Shown one piece after another: positions 39,476 through 49,429 of a stretch of DNA of 64,000 nucleotides. The position numbers and the translations under genes were made by a program. The stretch is from Erythrobacter sp. (GTDB lineage Bacteria > Pseudomonadota > Alphaproteobacteria > Sphingomonadales > Sphingomonadaceae): NCBI GenBank assembly GCA_009993635.1, contig JAACTC010000007.1:62001-126000 (forward strand). The letters run 5' to 3'. Position 1 is the stretch's first letter. Each line of letters starts with the position of its first letter. A model generated the notes under the pieces. It did not search any database, was not told the DNA's origin, and was given only the letters and a program-made list of their open reading frames with translations.

Positions 39476-42400
39476 CCCGGCCGAGCCCACCGGCGCGGTC
39501 GATCGCTACGGCAACGAGGCGACCGATCGGGCACGCGATCGCAGCGGCCCGATCGCCTTCATGGCGCGCAACGGTGTGGCCGCAAACCTCCTGCTGCTGG
39601 CGATGCTCGTTGCGGGCTATTTCTCCTACACCAGCATCGTTCAGGAGGTTTTCCCCGAAAGCAGCCTCGACACGATTTCGGTATCCGTCGTCTACCCCGG
39701 CGCCACGCCCGAAGAGATCGAGGAATCGATCCTGCTGAAGGTGGAAGAGGCCGTCGAAGCCATCGACGGGGTGAAGAAGATCACCTCCACCGCGTCCGAA
39801 GGGGCCGGCACGGTCAATGTGGAACTGGAACTGGGCGCCGACATCTCCGGCGCGCTGGACGAAGTGAAATCGGAAGTCGACCAGATCCAGACCTTCCCGG
39901 AAGAGGCGGAGGAGCCCGACATCCGCGAATTGACCACGCGGCAGGTGGTGCTCCGGGTTGCGCTGTTCGGCGACGTGAACGAGCGCACGCTCAAGGAAAC
40001 CGCCTACCGGCTGGAGGATGCCACCGCCGCGCTGCCGCAGATCAGCTACGTCGAGACATCCGCGATCCGCAATTACGAGATTTACGCCGACGTTCCGCAA
40101 TCCCGGCTGCGGGCGCTCGGCCTGTCTCTGCCGCAGGTCGCGCAGATCGTTGGCCAATCGAGCCTGGACACGCCCGCCGGTGCCATCGAAACCGGCCGCG
40201 AAGAGGTGCGCGTGCGCACCGTGGGGCAGAATTACGACCAGCAGGATTTCGAGAACATCATCGTTCTGACCACGCAGGACGGCGCGACGCTGCGGCTGGG
40301 CGACATCGCAACTGTGGACGACAGTTTCGAAGACTCCGACCTCATCACCCGCTTCAACGACCAGCCGGTCGCCTTCGTCGACATCTATCGCACCAGCGAC
40401 GAACGCGTGCTCGATGTGGCGGAGGCCGCCAAAACGCTGATCACCGAGGATTTCGACCTGCCGCCGGGCATTTCCTACGCGATCTGGGAAGACAATTCGG
40501 AACTGCTGCAGGATCGGCTGGACCTGCTGCTGCGCAACGCGGCCTTCGGCCTGATCCTGGTGCTGGCCGCGCTGACCCTGTTCCTCGACCTGCGGCTCGC
40601 GATGTGGACCGCGGTCGGCATCGGGGCGACCTTCGTCGGCGCGATCTTCATCCTCGACTGGGCCGGATCGAGCATCAACATGTTCTCGCTGTTCGGGTTC
40701 ATCCTTGCACTAGGCCTGGTGGTCGACGACGCGGTGGTGGTGGGCGAAAACGTGTATGCCGAACGCGAACGCGGACGAACCGGAATAGGCGCCGCCATCG
40801 CGGGCGCGCAGCGGGTCAAGGTGCCGGTATTCTTCGCCGTCGCCACCACGATTACTGCATTCCTGCCGCTGCTCGCGGTGGGCGGGGTTATCGGCAAGAT
40901 CCTCGCCGATATTCCGCTGGTGGTGATCGCAGTGCTCGGGCTGTCGCTGGTCGAGGCGCTTTACGTGCTGCCCCACCACCTGAGCACCCTGCCCGATCCC
41001 GATAAGAGGGCGGGCAACCGCGTCACCCGGTTTTTCGCGCGGATCCAGGAATGGGTGGACCAGCGGTTCAAGATATTCGTCGACGGACCGCTCGACCGGG
41101 CGCTTAATTTCGTGGTCGCGATGCCATACTTCATCCTGGCTGCCGGGGTCGCGCTGTTGATCCTGTTCGTCGCGATGCTGCCCGCCGGCATAATCAAGTT
41201 CGCCTTCTTCCCCGAGATCGAGGGCGACATCGTGACCGCCTCGCTCGAAATGCCATCGGGCACCACGGTGGAACGCACCGCGGCGATCACCGACAGGATC
41301 GAGGCCGCCGCCGACCGCGCGATGGCCCGCTTCGCCAGCGAGCCTCCCGGCGATCGCGACGGGGAACGCACGCTTGCGGACGATCGACCCTATTTCCTCC
41401 AAGCGGTATACAGCACCGTCGGCCAGAGCCAGTCGAACAATGGCCCTGGAGGCCCGGAGCGCACGCTGCGGCCCAACCTCGCAAATGTGCAGCTAAGCCT
41501 CGTCCCGTCGGCCGAACGCGATGTGTCGGCGGTGGAGATCGAACAGGCCTGGCGCGAAGAACTGGGCGAGGTGCCGGAAGCGCGCTCCTTGACCATATCC
41601 TCCTCGCTGCTGGCGGTGGGGGAGCCGGTCAACGTGCAGCTCAACCATCCCGACGATGCCGTGCTGCAGCAGGCATCCGACCGGCTGATGAACGCACTCG
41701 CCCGGGTGGCGGGAGTGTTCGAGATCGAAAGCGATCAGGACGCTGGCCAGCAGGAAATCGAACTGCGGCTGAAGCCATCGGCGCGCACGCTCGGCGTTAC
41801 CCTGCAGGATGTCGCATCGCAGGTGCGCGCGGCGTTTTTCGGCATCGAGGCTGTGCGTGTGCAGCGTGGGCGCGAGGATGTGCGGGTCTATATTCGCCTT
41901 CCCGAGGACGAGCGCGATTCAATTGCGGATATCGAGAACTATCGGGTCCGCGTACCCGGCGGCGAGGTCGCCCTGTCCAGCCTGGCGGAGGTTTCGTTCG
42001 GAGAAGCGCCGTCGGTGATCCGGCGCGAAGAGGGTCACCGCATCGCGACCATCACCGCCGATGTGGATAGCGATACGATCAGCGGGCAGGAGGTGGCCAA
42101 CCTGCTGGACGAGCAGATCATGCCCGATCTGCAGGCAGACTATCCGGCGTTGCAGTATACTTTCGGTGGGGAACAGGAAGAGCAGCAGGAAAGCTTCGGC
42201 GATCTGGGCAGCGCCTTCCTACTCGCGCTGGTCGCTATCTACGCCCTGTTGGCGGTCCCGTTCAAATCCTACGTCCAGCCGCTGATCATCATGGCGGCGA
42301 TCCCTTTCGGGATGATCGGCGCGCTGATCGGGCACCTGATCCTGGGCATTCCGCTTGGCATTCTCTCGATGTTCGGGATCATCGCGCTATCGGGCGTCAT

Positions 42401-42755
42401 CATCAACGGCGCGCTGGTGCTGATCGACTTCCTCAACGAAAATCTCGCCAATGGCATGGAGCCGGACGAGGCAGTGATCGATGCCGCGAAATCGCGGTTC
42501 CGCCCGATCATGCTGACCGCGATCACCACGTTCCTGGGCGTCGCGCCGATCACCTTCGAGACCAGCCTTCAAGCGCAGTTCCTGATCCCGATGTCGGCGA
42601 GCCTTGGCTTTGGCGTGCTGTTCGGCACCGCGCTGCTGATCCTGCTGATCCCCGCGCTCGCGATCATCCAGATGCGCGCCGTCGCGCGGATAGACCGCTG
42701 GCGCGGCAAGGGTCAGGCGGCGGAAAAACCCGGCGGCGAACCGATGGGCGGCTAG
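39468..42755 (+). CDS. RND efflux inner-membrane permease
   Basis: 1095 residues with the twelve-helix, two-periplasmic-loop plan of the AcrB/MexB superfamily. First helix is at about 34-54 (NGVAANLLLLAMLVAGYFSYTS split by helix polarity), PGATPEEIEESILLKVEEAV is the porter-domain start, and LGLVVDDAVVVGENVY holds the helix-4 proton-relay Asp pair. It pumps drugs, solvents or toxic aromatic compounds out by proton motive force. Third gene of a tight tripartite operon; substrate unknown. The catabolic island supplies possible aromatic substrates, but the distance makes this weak. Confidence 0.94.
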   Translation: MSDPAEPTGAVDRYGNEATDRARDRSGPIAFMARNGVAANLLLLAMLVAGYFSYTSIVQEVFPESSLDTISVSVVYPGATPEEIEESILLKVEEAVEAIDGVKKITSTASEGAGTVNVELELGADISGALDEVKSEVDQIQTFPEEAEEPDIRELTTRQVVLRVALFGDVNERTLKETAYRLEDATAALPQISYVETSAIRNYEIYADVPQSRLRALGLSLPQVAQIVGQSSLDTPAGAIETGREEVRVRTVGQNYDQQDFENIIVLTTQDGATLRLGDIATVDDSFEDSDLITRFNDQPVAFVDIYRTSDERVLDVAEAAKTLITEDFDLPPGISYAIWEDNSELLQDRLDLLLRNAAFGLILVLAALTLFLDLRLAMWTAVGIGATFVGAIFILDWAGSSINMFSLFGFILALGLVVDDAVVVGENVYAERERGRTGIGAAIAGAQRVKVPVFFAVATTITAFLPLLAVGGVIGKILADIPLVVIAVLGLSLVEALYVLPHHLSTLPDPDKRAGNRVTRFFARIQEWVDQRFKIFVDGPLDRALNFVVAMPYFILAAGVALLILFVAMLPAGIIKFAFFPEIEGDIVTASLEMPSGTTVERTAAITDRIEAAADRAMARFASEPPGDRDGERTLADDRPYFLQAVYSTVGQSQSNNGPGGPERTLRPNLANVQLSLVPSAERDVSAVEIEQAWREELGEVPEARSLTISSSLLAVGEPVNVQLNHPDDAVLQQASDRLMNALARVAGVFEIESDQDAGQQEIELRLKPSARTLGVTLQDVASQVRAAFFGIEAVRVQRGREDVRVYIRLPEDERDSIADIENYRVRVPGGEVALSSLAEVSFGEAPSVIRREEGHRIATITADVDSDTISGQEVANLLDEQIMPDLQADYPALQYTFGGEQEEQQESFGDLGSAFLLALVAIYALLAVPFKSYVQPLIIMAAIPFGMIGALIGHLILGIPLGILSMFGIIALSGVIINGALVLIDFLNENLANGMEPDEAVIDAAKSRFRPIMLTAITTFLGVAPITFETSLQAQFLIPMSASLGFGVLFGTALLILLIPALAIIQMRAVARIDRWRGKGQAAEKPGGEPMGG

Positions 42756-42776
42756 CCCCGACGCGCCGTGGGCGGT

Positions 42777-42974
42777 TCAGGCCAGCTTCTTGCGGACCAG
42801 CAGGGCACCGGCGGCCAGGCCGAAAATCAGCGCAATGGGCGGGGCCGGCACCTCGGTGGGCGAGCCGCCGCCACGCGTACCGGTCGGTTCGCCCTCGGGC
42901 GGAGTCGTGTAGGCCGCTGCGGGGGTGGCGATAGCCATCGTCGCGAGACCGGCCAGTCCGATAAGCATTTTCAT
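42777..42974 (-). CDS. Small PEP-CTERM-like exported protein
   Basis: 65 residues. Signal peptide MKMLIGLAGLATMAIATPAAA, a low-complexity Gly/Pro/Thr linker, then VPAPPIALIFGLAAGALLVRKKLA: a Pro-rich motif, a hydrophobic helix and a basic tail, the layout of PEP-CTERM sorting signals processed by exosortase. The motif here is VPAPP rather than the usual VPEP, so the sorting class is tentative. Not a shadow frame, as it carries both ends. Lies downstream of gltB on the same strand. Confidence 0.7.
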   Translation of the reverse strand: MKMLIGLAGLATMAIATPAAAYTTPPEGEPTGTRGGGSPTEVPAPPIALIFGLAAGALLVRKKLA

Positions 42975-43077
42975 AAATCGCTCCTGTTGGATGCGATGAA
43001 GACTGCTTCGCTACGCGTTGCACGTCTACCGGGCAGTTTGCCACTGCCCGGTTTTGAAACGCCTCGTGAGCCTACGT

Positions 43078-46000
43078 TTAAGCCGCGATCGTTTCCTCGC
43101 TGACGTCGGACAGGGGGTGGTCCAGCTTGTCGATCATGTCCTTGGGGCAGACCTGCCAGACGCTCTCCAGCGTGTCGTCCCACTTGTCTAGCAGAGCCCT
43201 GGCGTAATCACTGCCAGTCAGATCGACATGGCGCTCTACCGCCGCGCGCAAGTGCTCGCGCCAGTGGTCGCTTGCCAACCGCTGCCACATGATCGAGCCG
43301 GGGTTCGCCCGCCCCGGGAACTTGCCTCCCGGATCTAACACGAAGGCCATGCCGCCGGTCATCCCCGCGCCGAAGTTGCTGCCGACCGGGCCGAGGATCA
43401 CCGCCAGCCCACCGGTCATGTATTCGCAGCCATTCGCGCCGCAGCCTTCGATCACGCTGGTCGCGCCCGAATTGCGCACCGCGAACCGCTCTCCCGCCTT
43501 GCCCGCTGCGAACAGCGCACCCGAGGTCGCGCCATAGAGTGCGGTATTGCCGATGATGCCGTTCTGCTCGCTCTTGCGGGGAACGTCGGCTGGCGGATGG
43601 ATCACGATCTCGCCGCCGGACAGGCCCTTGCCGACATAGTCGTTGGCATCGCCTGCCACCGTGAGCCTGATGCCCTTCGCCAGGAAGGCACCGAAAGACT
43701 GGCCCGCACTGCCCGTTAACCGCAGGTCGATCGTGCCCTCGGGCAAGCCGTCTGGGCCGTGCCGGGTGACGATTTCGGACGACAGCCGCGTGCCCACCGC
43801 GCGATGGATATTGCGCACTTCCCGGCTCAGCGTAACCTGTTCGCCGCGCTCCAGCGCGCCCTGCACCTCATCGAGCACGTCGGCGTCGAGGCTGTCGGGC
43901 ACCGGGTTGCGGTGCTGCCCCTCTTCCAGCTTGAACACGCGCGGCTCGTCGGTCTGCACCTTTTGCAGGATCGGATTGAGATCGAGATCGTCCAGATGTT
44001 CGGCCCCGCGGCTGACCTGTCGAAGCAGCTCGGTACGGCCGATCACCTCTTCCAGCGTCGCGACGCCCAGCTTGGCCAGAATCCGGCGGACGTCCTCGGC
44101 AACGAAGTCCATCAGCTGGATGACCTTTTCAGGGCTGCCGCCGAACATCGCGCGCAGGCGCGGATCCTGCGTGCACACGCCGACCGGGCAGGTGTTCGAA
44201 TGGCACTGACGCACCATGATGCAGCCCATCGCAACCAGGCTCATCGTGCCGATACCGAATTCCTCGGCCCCCAGGATCGCGCCAATCACGATCTCACGAC
44301 CGGTCTTCAAACCGCCGTCGACGCGCAGCTTCACCTTGTGCCTGAGGCCGTTGAGCGCGAGCACCTGATTGACCTCGGCCAAGCCCATTTCCCAAGGCGT
44401 GCCTGCGAATTTGATGCTGGTCTGCGGACTCGCGCCGGTCCCGCCGGTGTGGCCCGAAATCAGGATCGCGTCGGCGTGCGCCTTCGCCACGCCCGCCGCG
44501 ATCGTGCCGATACCCGCCGCGCTGACCAGTTTCACGCACACGCGCGCACGCGGATTGATCTGCTTCAGGTCGTAGATCAGCTGCGCCAGGTCTTCGATCG
44601 AGTAGATGTCGTGGTGCGGCGGTGGCGAGATCAGCGTGACGCCCGGCGTCGAGTGCCGCAGCTTGGCGATCACTTCGTCCACCTTGAAGCCGGGCAGCTG
44701 CCCGCCCTCGCCGGGCTTGGCACCCTGCGCGACCTTGATTTCGATCTCTTCGCAGTTGTTGAGGTAGTGTGCGGTCACGCCGAAGCGCCCGCTGGCTACC
44801 TGCTTCACACCGCTATTGGCGAGATCGCCATTGGCGCGCGGCGTGAAGCGTTCGGCGGACTCGCCGCCCTCGCCCGACACGGCCTTCGCGCCGATGCGGT
44901 TCATGGCCACCGCAAGCGTTTCGTGCGCCTCGGGCGACAATGCGCCAAGGCTCATGCCCGGGGTCAGAAAACGCGTGCGGATCGCCTCGCCCGGTTCGAC
45001 CTGATCGAGCGAGAGCGGCTCTGCCGCCTCGTCGATGCCGAGCAGGTCGCGCAGGTAGATCGGCGGCTGGTTTTCGACCACATCGACGAAGCGCCGCCAC
45101 TGCTTTTCGCTGCCGGTCGCGCACGCGGTCTGCAGCGCGTGCATCCCGTCCGCGCCCCATGCATGGGTCTCTTCCCCGGAGCGTTGCCGGTAGAAACCGC
45201 CGATCGGCAGGTCGGGATTGCGCGTCCCGAAGGCGAGCCGGTGCCGGTCCTGGGCGCTGAGATGCAGCGATTCGTAGCCCTCGCCCGAGATCTTGTTCGG
45301 CATCCCGGGAAACAGGTCATGCGTGATAGCCCGGCTGAGGCCAACCGCCTCGAAATTGTAGCCGCCGCGATAGCTCGACACGACCGACACGCCCATCTTG
45401 GCCATGATCTTGAGCAGGCCATCTTCCAGCGAGGTGCGAAAATTCCGCAGCGCCTGCTCCCGGCTAATGTCGCCATAAAGGCCACGTTCGTGGCGATCGA
45501 ACAGCGCCGCTTCGGCCAGGTATGGATTAACCGTGGTCGCACCCACCCCGATCAGCACTGCAAGCGTATGCGTATCGAGGCATTCGGCGGACCGCACGTT
45601 GATCGAGGTGAAAGAACGCAGGCCCTTGCGCGTCAGGTGCGTATGCACCGCGGCGGCGGCAAGGATCATCGGCACGCCGACCCGATCGGGCCCCGTCTTC
45701 TCGTCGGTCAGGAAAATCTCGGCCTGCTTGCCGCGCGCCATGGCTTCCGCCTCGGCCCGGATGCGCTGGATCGCCAGCCGCAGATCGGCGGGATCGCCGC
45801 CAGCACGGAAGGTGCAGTCGATCGTGCCGACCTTCTCGCCAAATCCTGCCCGCAGCCGCGCCCAGTCGCGCGAAGACAGGATCGGGCTTTCGAGCACCAG
45901 CACCTGGTCGTTCTGGTCGTCTTCCTCGAGGATGTTGGCAAGATTGGCGAAGCGCGTGCGCAGGCTCATCACGTGGCGTTCGCGCAGGCTGTCGATCGGC

Positions 46001-47601
46001 GGATTGGTGACCTGCGCGAAGTTCTGCCGGAAGAACTGGCTGACGTTGCGCGGCTTGGTGCTGATCACGGCAAGCGGCGTGTCGTCACCCATCGATCCGA
46101 TCGCCTCCTTGCCTTCGAGCACCATCGCATCGAGGATCAGATCCATATCCTCGGTGGTCATTCCGGCGGCCGAAAGGCGGCGCGTCAACTCGGTGTTATC
46201 GAAACCGATCGCGCCTTGGCCTTCGGGATCGGGCAGATCGTCGATGCCCTGGAAACCCGCGACCAGCGCGCCATAAGGTGCCTCGCGCGCGATGCGGGCC
46301 TTCAGCTCCTCGTCACGCAGCAGCTCGCCCGCGTTGAGATCGATGGCGATCATCTGGCCCGGCCCCAGCCGGCCTTTCTCCACCACGCGGTCCTCGTCCA
46401 GCGAGACCATTCCGGCCTCCGAACCGACCACCAGCAGGCCATCATCCGTGCGCGAGAAGGTGAGCGGGCGAAGCGCGTTGCGGTCCAGCCCGGCAACCGC
46501 CCAGCGGCCATCGGTCATGGCGAGCGCGGCCGGCCCGTCCCACGGCTCCATCACGGATGCCATATACTGGTACATCGCCCGGGTTTCGTCCGCCATGTCG
46601 GGCGAGGCCTGCCAGGCCTCGGGGATCAGCATCGACTTGGCCGTCGGCATCGCCTTGCCCGAGCGCACCAGCAGTTCGATCGCCGCGTCGAGCGATGCCG
46701 TGTCCGATGCGCCCACGGGGATCACCGGCTTTATGTCGTCGGGCGCATCCGCGAAGGCGAGGCTCGCCATCTTGATCTCGTGCGTGCGCATCCAGTTCTT
46801 GTTGCCGCGGATCGTGTTGATCTCGCCATTATGCGCCAGCGTGCGGAACGGCTGCGCCAGCCACCATTGGGGGAAGGTGTTGGTCGAATACCGCTGATGG
46901 AGGATCGCCACCCGGCTGGTGAACAGCGGGTCGCGCACATCGGGATAGAATGTGGAAAGGCTTTCTGCGAGGAACAGGCCCTTGTAGACGATGGACTGCG
47001 CCGACAGCGAAGCGATGTAGAAATCGCGCAGCTGCGCCTCCACGATGCGCCGCTCGATCCGCCGCCGCACGATGTAGAGCTGTTTTTCGAATTCGACGAG
47101 CGACTGAACCTCGGGTTCAGGCCCGGCGATCATTACCTGCTCGATCGCGGGCCGCGTTTCGCGCGCCTTGCGGCCGATCACCGAAATGTCGACCGGCACC
47201 TGACGCCAGCCATAGACGAACAGCCCGGCCCGGATCAGCTCGGCCTCCACGATGGTGCGGCAGGCTTCCTGCGATCCCAGATCGGTGCGCGGGAGGAACA
47301 CCACCCCAACCGCAAGATGGCCGGGGCGCACGGCATGGCCGCTCGCATCGATTGCGCTGGCGAAGAAATCCACCGGCAGGTCGAGCAGCAGGCCCGCGCC
47401 GTCGCCAGTCTTGCCGTCCGCATCCACCGCACCGCGGTGCCAGATCGATGAAAGCGCCTCGATCGCGGCGTCGACCACCCGGCGGGTGGACTTGCCCGAG
47501 GTTTCGCCAATCAGGCCAACGCCGCAAGCATCATGCTCGCTATCGGCATGATACATCCCGTCCCGCGCAAGGCGGAGTGCTTCTTCCTGTTGATTGATCA
47601 T
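43078..47601 (-). CDS. gltB: Glutamate synthase (NADPH) large subunit
   Basis: 1507 residues. Makes glutamate from glutamine and 2-oxoglutarate. Cys26 (EHDACGVG) is the N-terminal nucleophile of the glutaminase domain after removal of a short propeptide. The FMN-binding synthase core has SGHTGGTGASPQTSIKFAGT, the 3Fe-4S cluster lies in CIMVRQCHSNTCPVGVCTQD and the C-terminal beta-helix carries repeated GxxGG motifs. Start at 47601 overlaps the gltD stop (ATGA). The 1230-residue antisense frame across it was rejected. Confidence 0.97.
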   Translation of the reverse strand: MINQQEEALRLARDGMYHADSEHDACGVGLIGETSGKSTRRVVDAAIEALSSIWHRGAVDADGKTGDGAGLLLDLPVDFFASAIDASGHAVRPGHLAVGVVFLPRTDLGSQEACRTIVEAELIRAGLFVYGWRQVPVDISVIGRKARETRPAIEQVMIAGPEPEVQSLVEFEKQLYIVRRRIERRIVEAQLRDFYIASLSAQSIVYKGLFLAESLSTFYPDVRDPLFTSRVAILHQRYSTNTFPQWWLAQPFRTLAHNGEINTIRGNKNWMRTHEIKMASLAFADAPDDIKPVIPVGASDTASLDAAIELLVRSGKAMPTAKSMLIPEAWQASPDMADETRAMYQYMASVMEPWDGPAALAMTDGRWAVAGLDRNALRPLTFSRTDDGLLVVGSEAGMVSLDEDRVVEKGRLGPGQMIAIDLNAGELLRDEELKARIAREAPYGALVAGFQGIDDLPDPEGQGAIGFDNTELTRRLSAAGMTTEDMDLILDAMVLEGKEAIGSMGDDTPLAVISTKPRNVSQFFRQNFAQVTNPPIDSLRERHVMSLRTRFANLANILEEDDQNDQVLVLESPILSSRDWARLRAGFGEKVGTIDCTFRAGGDPADLRLAIQRIRAEAEAMARGKQAEIFLTDEKTGPDRVGVPMILAAAAVHTHLTRKGLRSFTSINVRSAECLDTHTLAVLIGVGATTVNPYLAEAALFDRHERGLYGDISREQALRNFRTSLEDGLLKIMAKMGVSVVSSYRGGYNFEAVGLSRAITHDLFPGMPNKISGEGYESLHLSAQDRHRLAFGTRNPDLPIGGFYRQRSGEETHAWGADGMHALQTACATGSEKQWRRFVDVVENQPPIYLRDLLGIDEAAEPLSLDQVEPGEAIRTRFLTPGMSLGALSPEAHETLAVAMNRIGAKAVSGEGGESAERFTPRANGDLANSGVKQVASGRFGVTAHYLNNCEEIEIKVAQGAKPGEGGQLPGFKVDEVIAKLRHSTPGVTLISPPPHHDIYSIEDLAQLIYDLKQINPRARVCVKLVSAAGIGTIAAGVAKAHADAILISGHTGGTGASPQTSIKFAGTPWEMGLAEVNQVLALNGLRHKVKLRVDGGLKTGREIVIGAILGAEEFGIGTMSLVAMGCIMVRQCHSNTCPVGVCTQDPRLRAMFGGSPEKVIQLMDFVAEDVRRILAKLGVATLEEVIGRTELLRQVSRGAEHLDDLDLNPILQKVQTDEPRVFKLEEGQHRNPVPDSLDADVLDEVQGALERGEQVTLSREVRNIHRAVGTRLSSEIVTRHGPDGLPEGTIDLRLTGSAGQSFGAFLAKGIRLTVAGDANDYVGKGLSGGEIVIHPPADVPRKSEQNGIIGNTALYGATSGALFAAGKAGERFAVRNSGATSVIEGCGANGCEYMTGGLAVILGPVGSNFGAGMTGGMAFVLDPGGKFPGRANPGSIMWQRLASDHWREHLRAAVERHVDLTGSDYARALLDKWDDTLESVWQVCPKDMIDKLDHPLSDVSEETIAA

Positions 47602-49076
47602 GCTGCTGCCGCACTCGGTTTGCGCTGCTGCGCAAGATAGGTGTTGATATGGTCGGCCACGTCGCGACCATCGCGTACGGCCCATACCACCAGGCTGGCA
47701 CCGCGCGAGATGTCGCCGCCTGCGAATACGCCGGGAAGCGAGGTCATCATGGTGTCATCGCATTCCAGAGTGCCCCAGTCGCTCACCTTGAGGCCGTCTT
47801 CGCCGAAGATCGCGGGCAGCGGCTCAGGCTCGAAGCCAAGCGCCAGGACTACCAGATCGGCATCGAGCGAGAAGCTGCTGGAGGGGTCGACCACCGGACG
47901 CCTGCGCCCATCCGCATCGGGCTCACCCAGCTCCATCCGGTTGGCCTGCACCCGTTCGGCGCGTGCGCCGCCTTCGATGGAAGCCGGGCCGGAAAGCCAC
48001 AGGAACTCGACGCCCTCTTCCTCCGCATGGGCCACCTCGGTGCGGCTGCCCGGCATGTTGTCGCGGTCGCGGCGGTAGAGGCATTTTACGCTCTTCGCGC
48101 CCTGCCGGATAGCGGTGCGGACGCAGTCCATCGCGGTATCACCGCCGCCGATCACGACCACATCGCGGCCTTGCGCATACAGGCTGCCATCGGAATGTTC
48201 GGCCACTTCGTCACCAAGGCCGCTGCGGTTGGACGCGGTGAGGAAATCGATCGCGCGCACGACGCCATCCTTGTCCGCACCATCCACGGTCAGCTCGCGC
48301 GACTGGTACACGCCGGTTGCGATGAACACCGCATCGTGGCGCTCGCGCAGTTGGGAGAGCGACACGTCCTTGCCCACCTCGACCCCGCGGTGGATGGTGA
48401 TGCCACCTTGCTCAATCCGTTCAACGCGGCGATCGACCACGCTCTTGTCGAGCTTGAAATTGGGGATGCCGTAGATCAGCAGGCCGCCTGCGCGGTCGTG
48501 CCGGTCGTAGATGTCGACCTCGTGCCCGGCGATGCGCAGGTATTCCGCAGCGGTTAGCCCGGCAGGCCCGGCACCGATCACGGCGACCGACTGGCCGGTG
48601 GAAGCGCCGGGTTCGATCCCGCGCACCCAGCCATTCTTCCACGCATTGTCGCCCAGGTATTTCTCGATGCTGCCAATGGTCACCGCCCCGTGGCCGGAAA
48701 ATTCGATCACGCAATTGCCCTCGCACAAGCGATCCTGCGGGCAGATGCGCCCGCAGATCTCGGGCATGGTCGAAGTGCGGGCGGAAAGGTCATACGCTTC
48801 GCGCAGACGGCCTTCGGCGGTCAGCCGCAGCCAATCGGGGATGTGATTGTGCAGCGGGCAGTGCGTCTGGCAATAGGGCACACCGCATTGCGAGCAGCGG
48901 CCCGCCTGCGCGCGCGCGGCATCGTCTGCATAGGGCGCGCCGATTTCAAGGAAGTCCGCCCGACGGGTGTCCGCCGCGCGCTTCTCGGGATAGGCTTGCT
49001 CGCGATCGACAAACTTATTGGTAGAATTGCGTTCGATGAGATCGGTCCGGTTAGCGTTTCGGAAAGTCCGCACCAC
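47598..49076 (-). CDS. gltD: Glutamate synthase small subunit
   Basis: 492 residues. Transfers electrons from NADPH to GltB. CSQCGVPYCQTHC and CGRICPQDRLCEGNC hold the two 4Fe-4S clusters; VIGAGPAGLTAAEYL and VVIGGGDTAMDCVRT are the FAD and NADPH folds. No ATG is found near the N-terminus: the frame opens with GTG at 49074-49076, just after AAGG, so the start is uncertain. Operon order is gltD then gltB. Confidence 0.95.
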   Translation of the reverse strand: MVRTFRNANRTDLIERNSTNKFVDREQAYPEKRAADTRRADFLEIGAPYADDAARAQAGRCSQCGVPYCQTHCPLHNHIPDWLRLTAEGRLREAYDLSARTSTMPEICGRICPQDRLCEGNCVIEFSGHGAVTIGSIEKYLGDNAWKNGWVRGIEPGASTGQSVAVIGAGPAGLTAAEYLRIAGHEVDIYDRHDRAGGLLIYGIPNFKLDKSVVDRRVERIEQGGITIHRGVEVGKDVSLSQLRERHDAVFIATGVYQSRELTVDGADKDGVVRAIDFLTASNRSGLGDEVAEHSDGSLYAQGRDVVVIGGGDTAMDCVRTAIRQGAKSVKCLYRRDRDNMPGSRTEVAHAEEEGVEFLWLSGPASIEGGARAERVQANRMELGEPDADGRRRPVVDPSSSFSLDADLVVLALGFEPEPLPAIFGEDGLKVSDWGTLECDDTMMTSLPGVFAGGDISRGASLVVWAVRDGRDVADHINTYLAQQRKPSAAAA

Positions 49077-49429
49077 CCTTGGCGCACGACTCCAATAGCA
49101 TTGGCGACCGGGCGCGAAATATCAATGCCAAATGTTGCGGGTGCGAACAACTTCGGTGCCCAAGCGGCGTCGTGCGGCGGTCGGGATATCCTGCGGTTGC
49201 AGCGCAGTTTAGCACGCTGGCAACCGAGCTCGCCCGGACCAAGGTCAGCGCAGCGACGCCGGAATGGCAGCGCGGGGTCCGGGAATGAAATTCCCCTTCG
49301 GTTTCGCCATGCCAGATCGCATGGTTTTGGAACGGGAACGCCGCCATTGAACGGTGGCCAGCCGTGCCACGCGAGAACCCTCAAACAGACCGACCCGACC
49401 GTATCTTCGGGCGCACGCCATTCGCGCTA
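49077..49429. other. 353-bp gap between gltD and the anti-sigma gene, no gene found
   Basis: Only shadow-like frames occur here. It holds the gltD promoter (transcribed leftwards) and the end of the sigma/anti-sigma unit. I saw no convincing terminator or operator. Confidence 0.4.

Noticed and set aside
43029..43051. Hairpin CCGGGCAG...CTGCCCGG below gltB as a gltB terminator
   Set aside because: The T-run is on the plus strand, not after the hairpin in the gltB direction, so it is not a convincing terminator for gltB.
43759..47451. 1230-residue + strand frame opposite gltB
   Set aside because: Low-complexity His/Arg/Asp/Gln-rich translation typical of the antisense of a GC-rich gene; gltB on the other strand has full family motifs.
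49079..49347. Short frames in the gltD/anti-sigma gap
   Set aside because: Neither strand shows a balanced composition or start signal.
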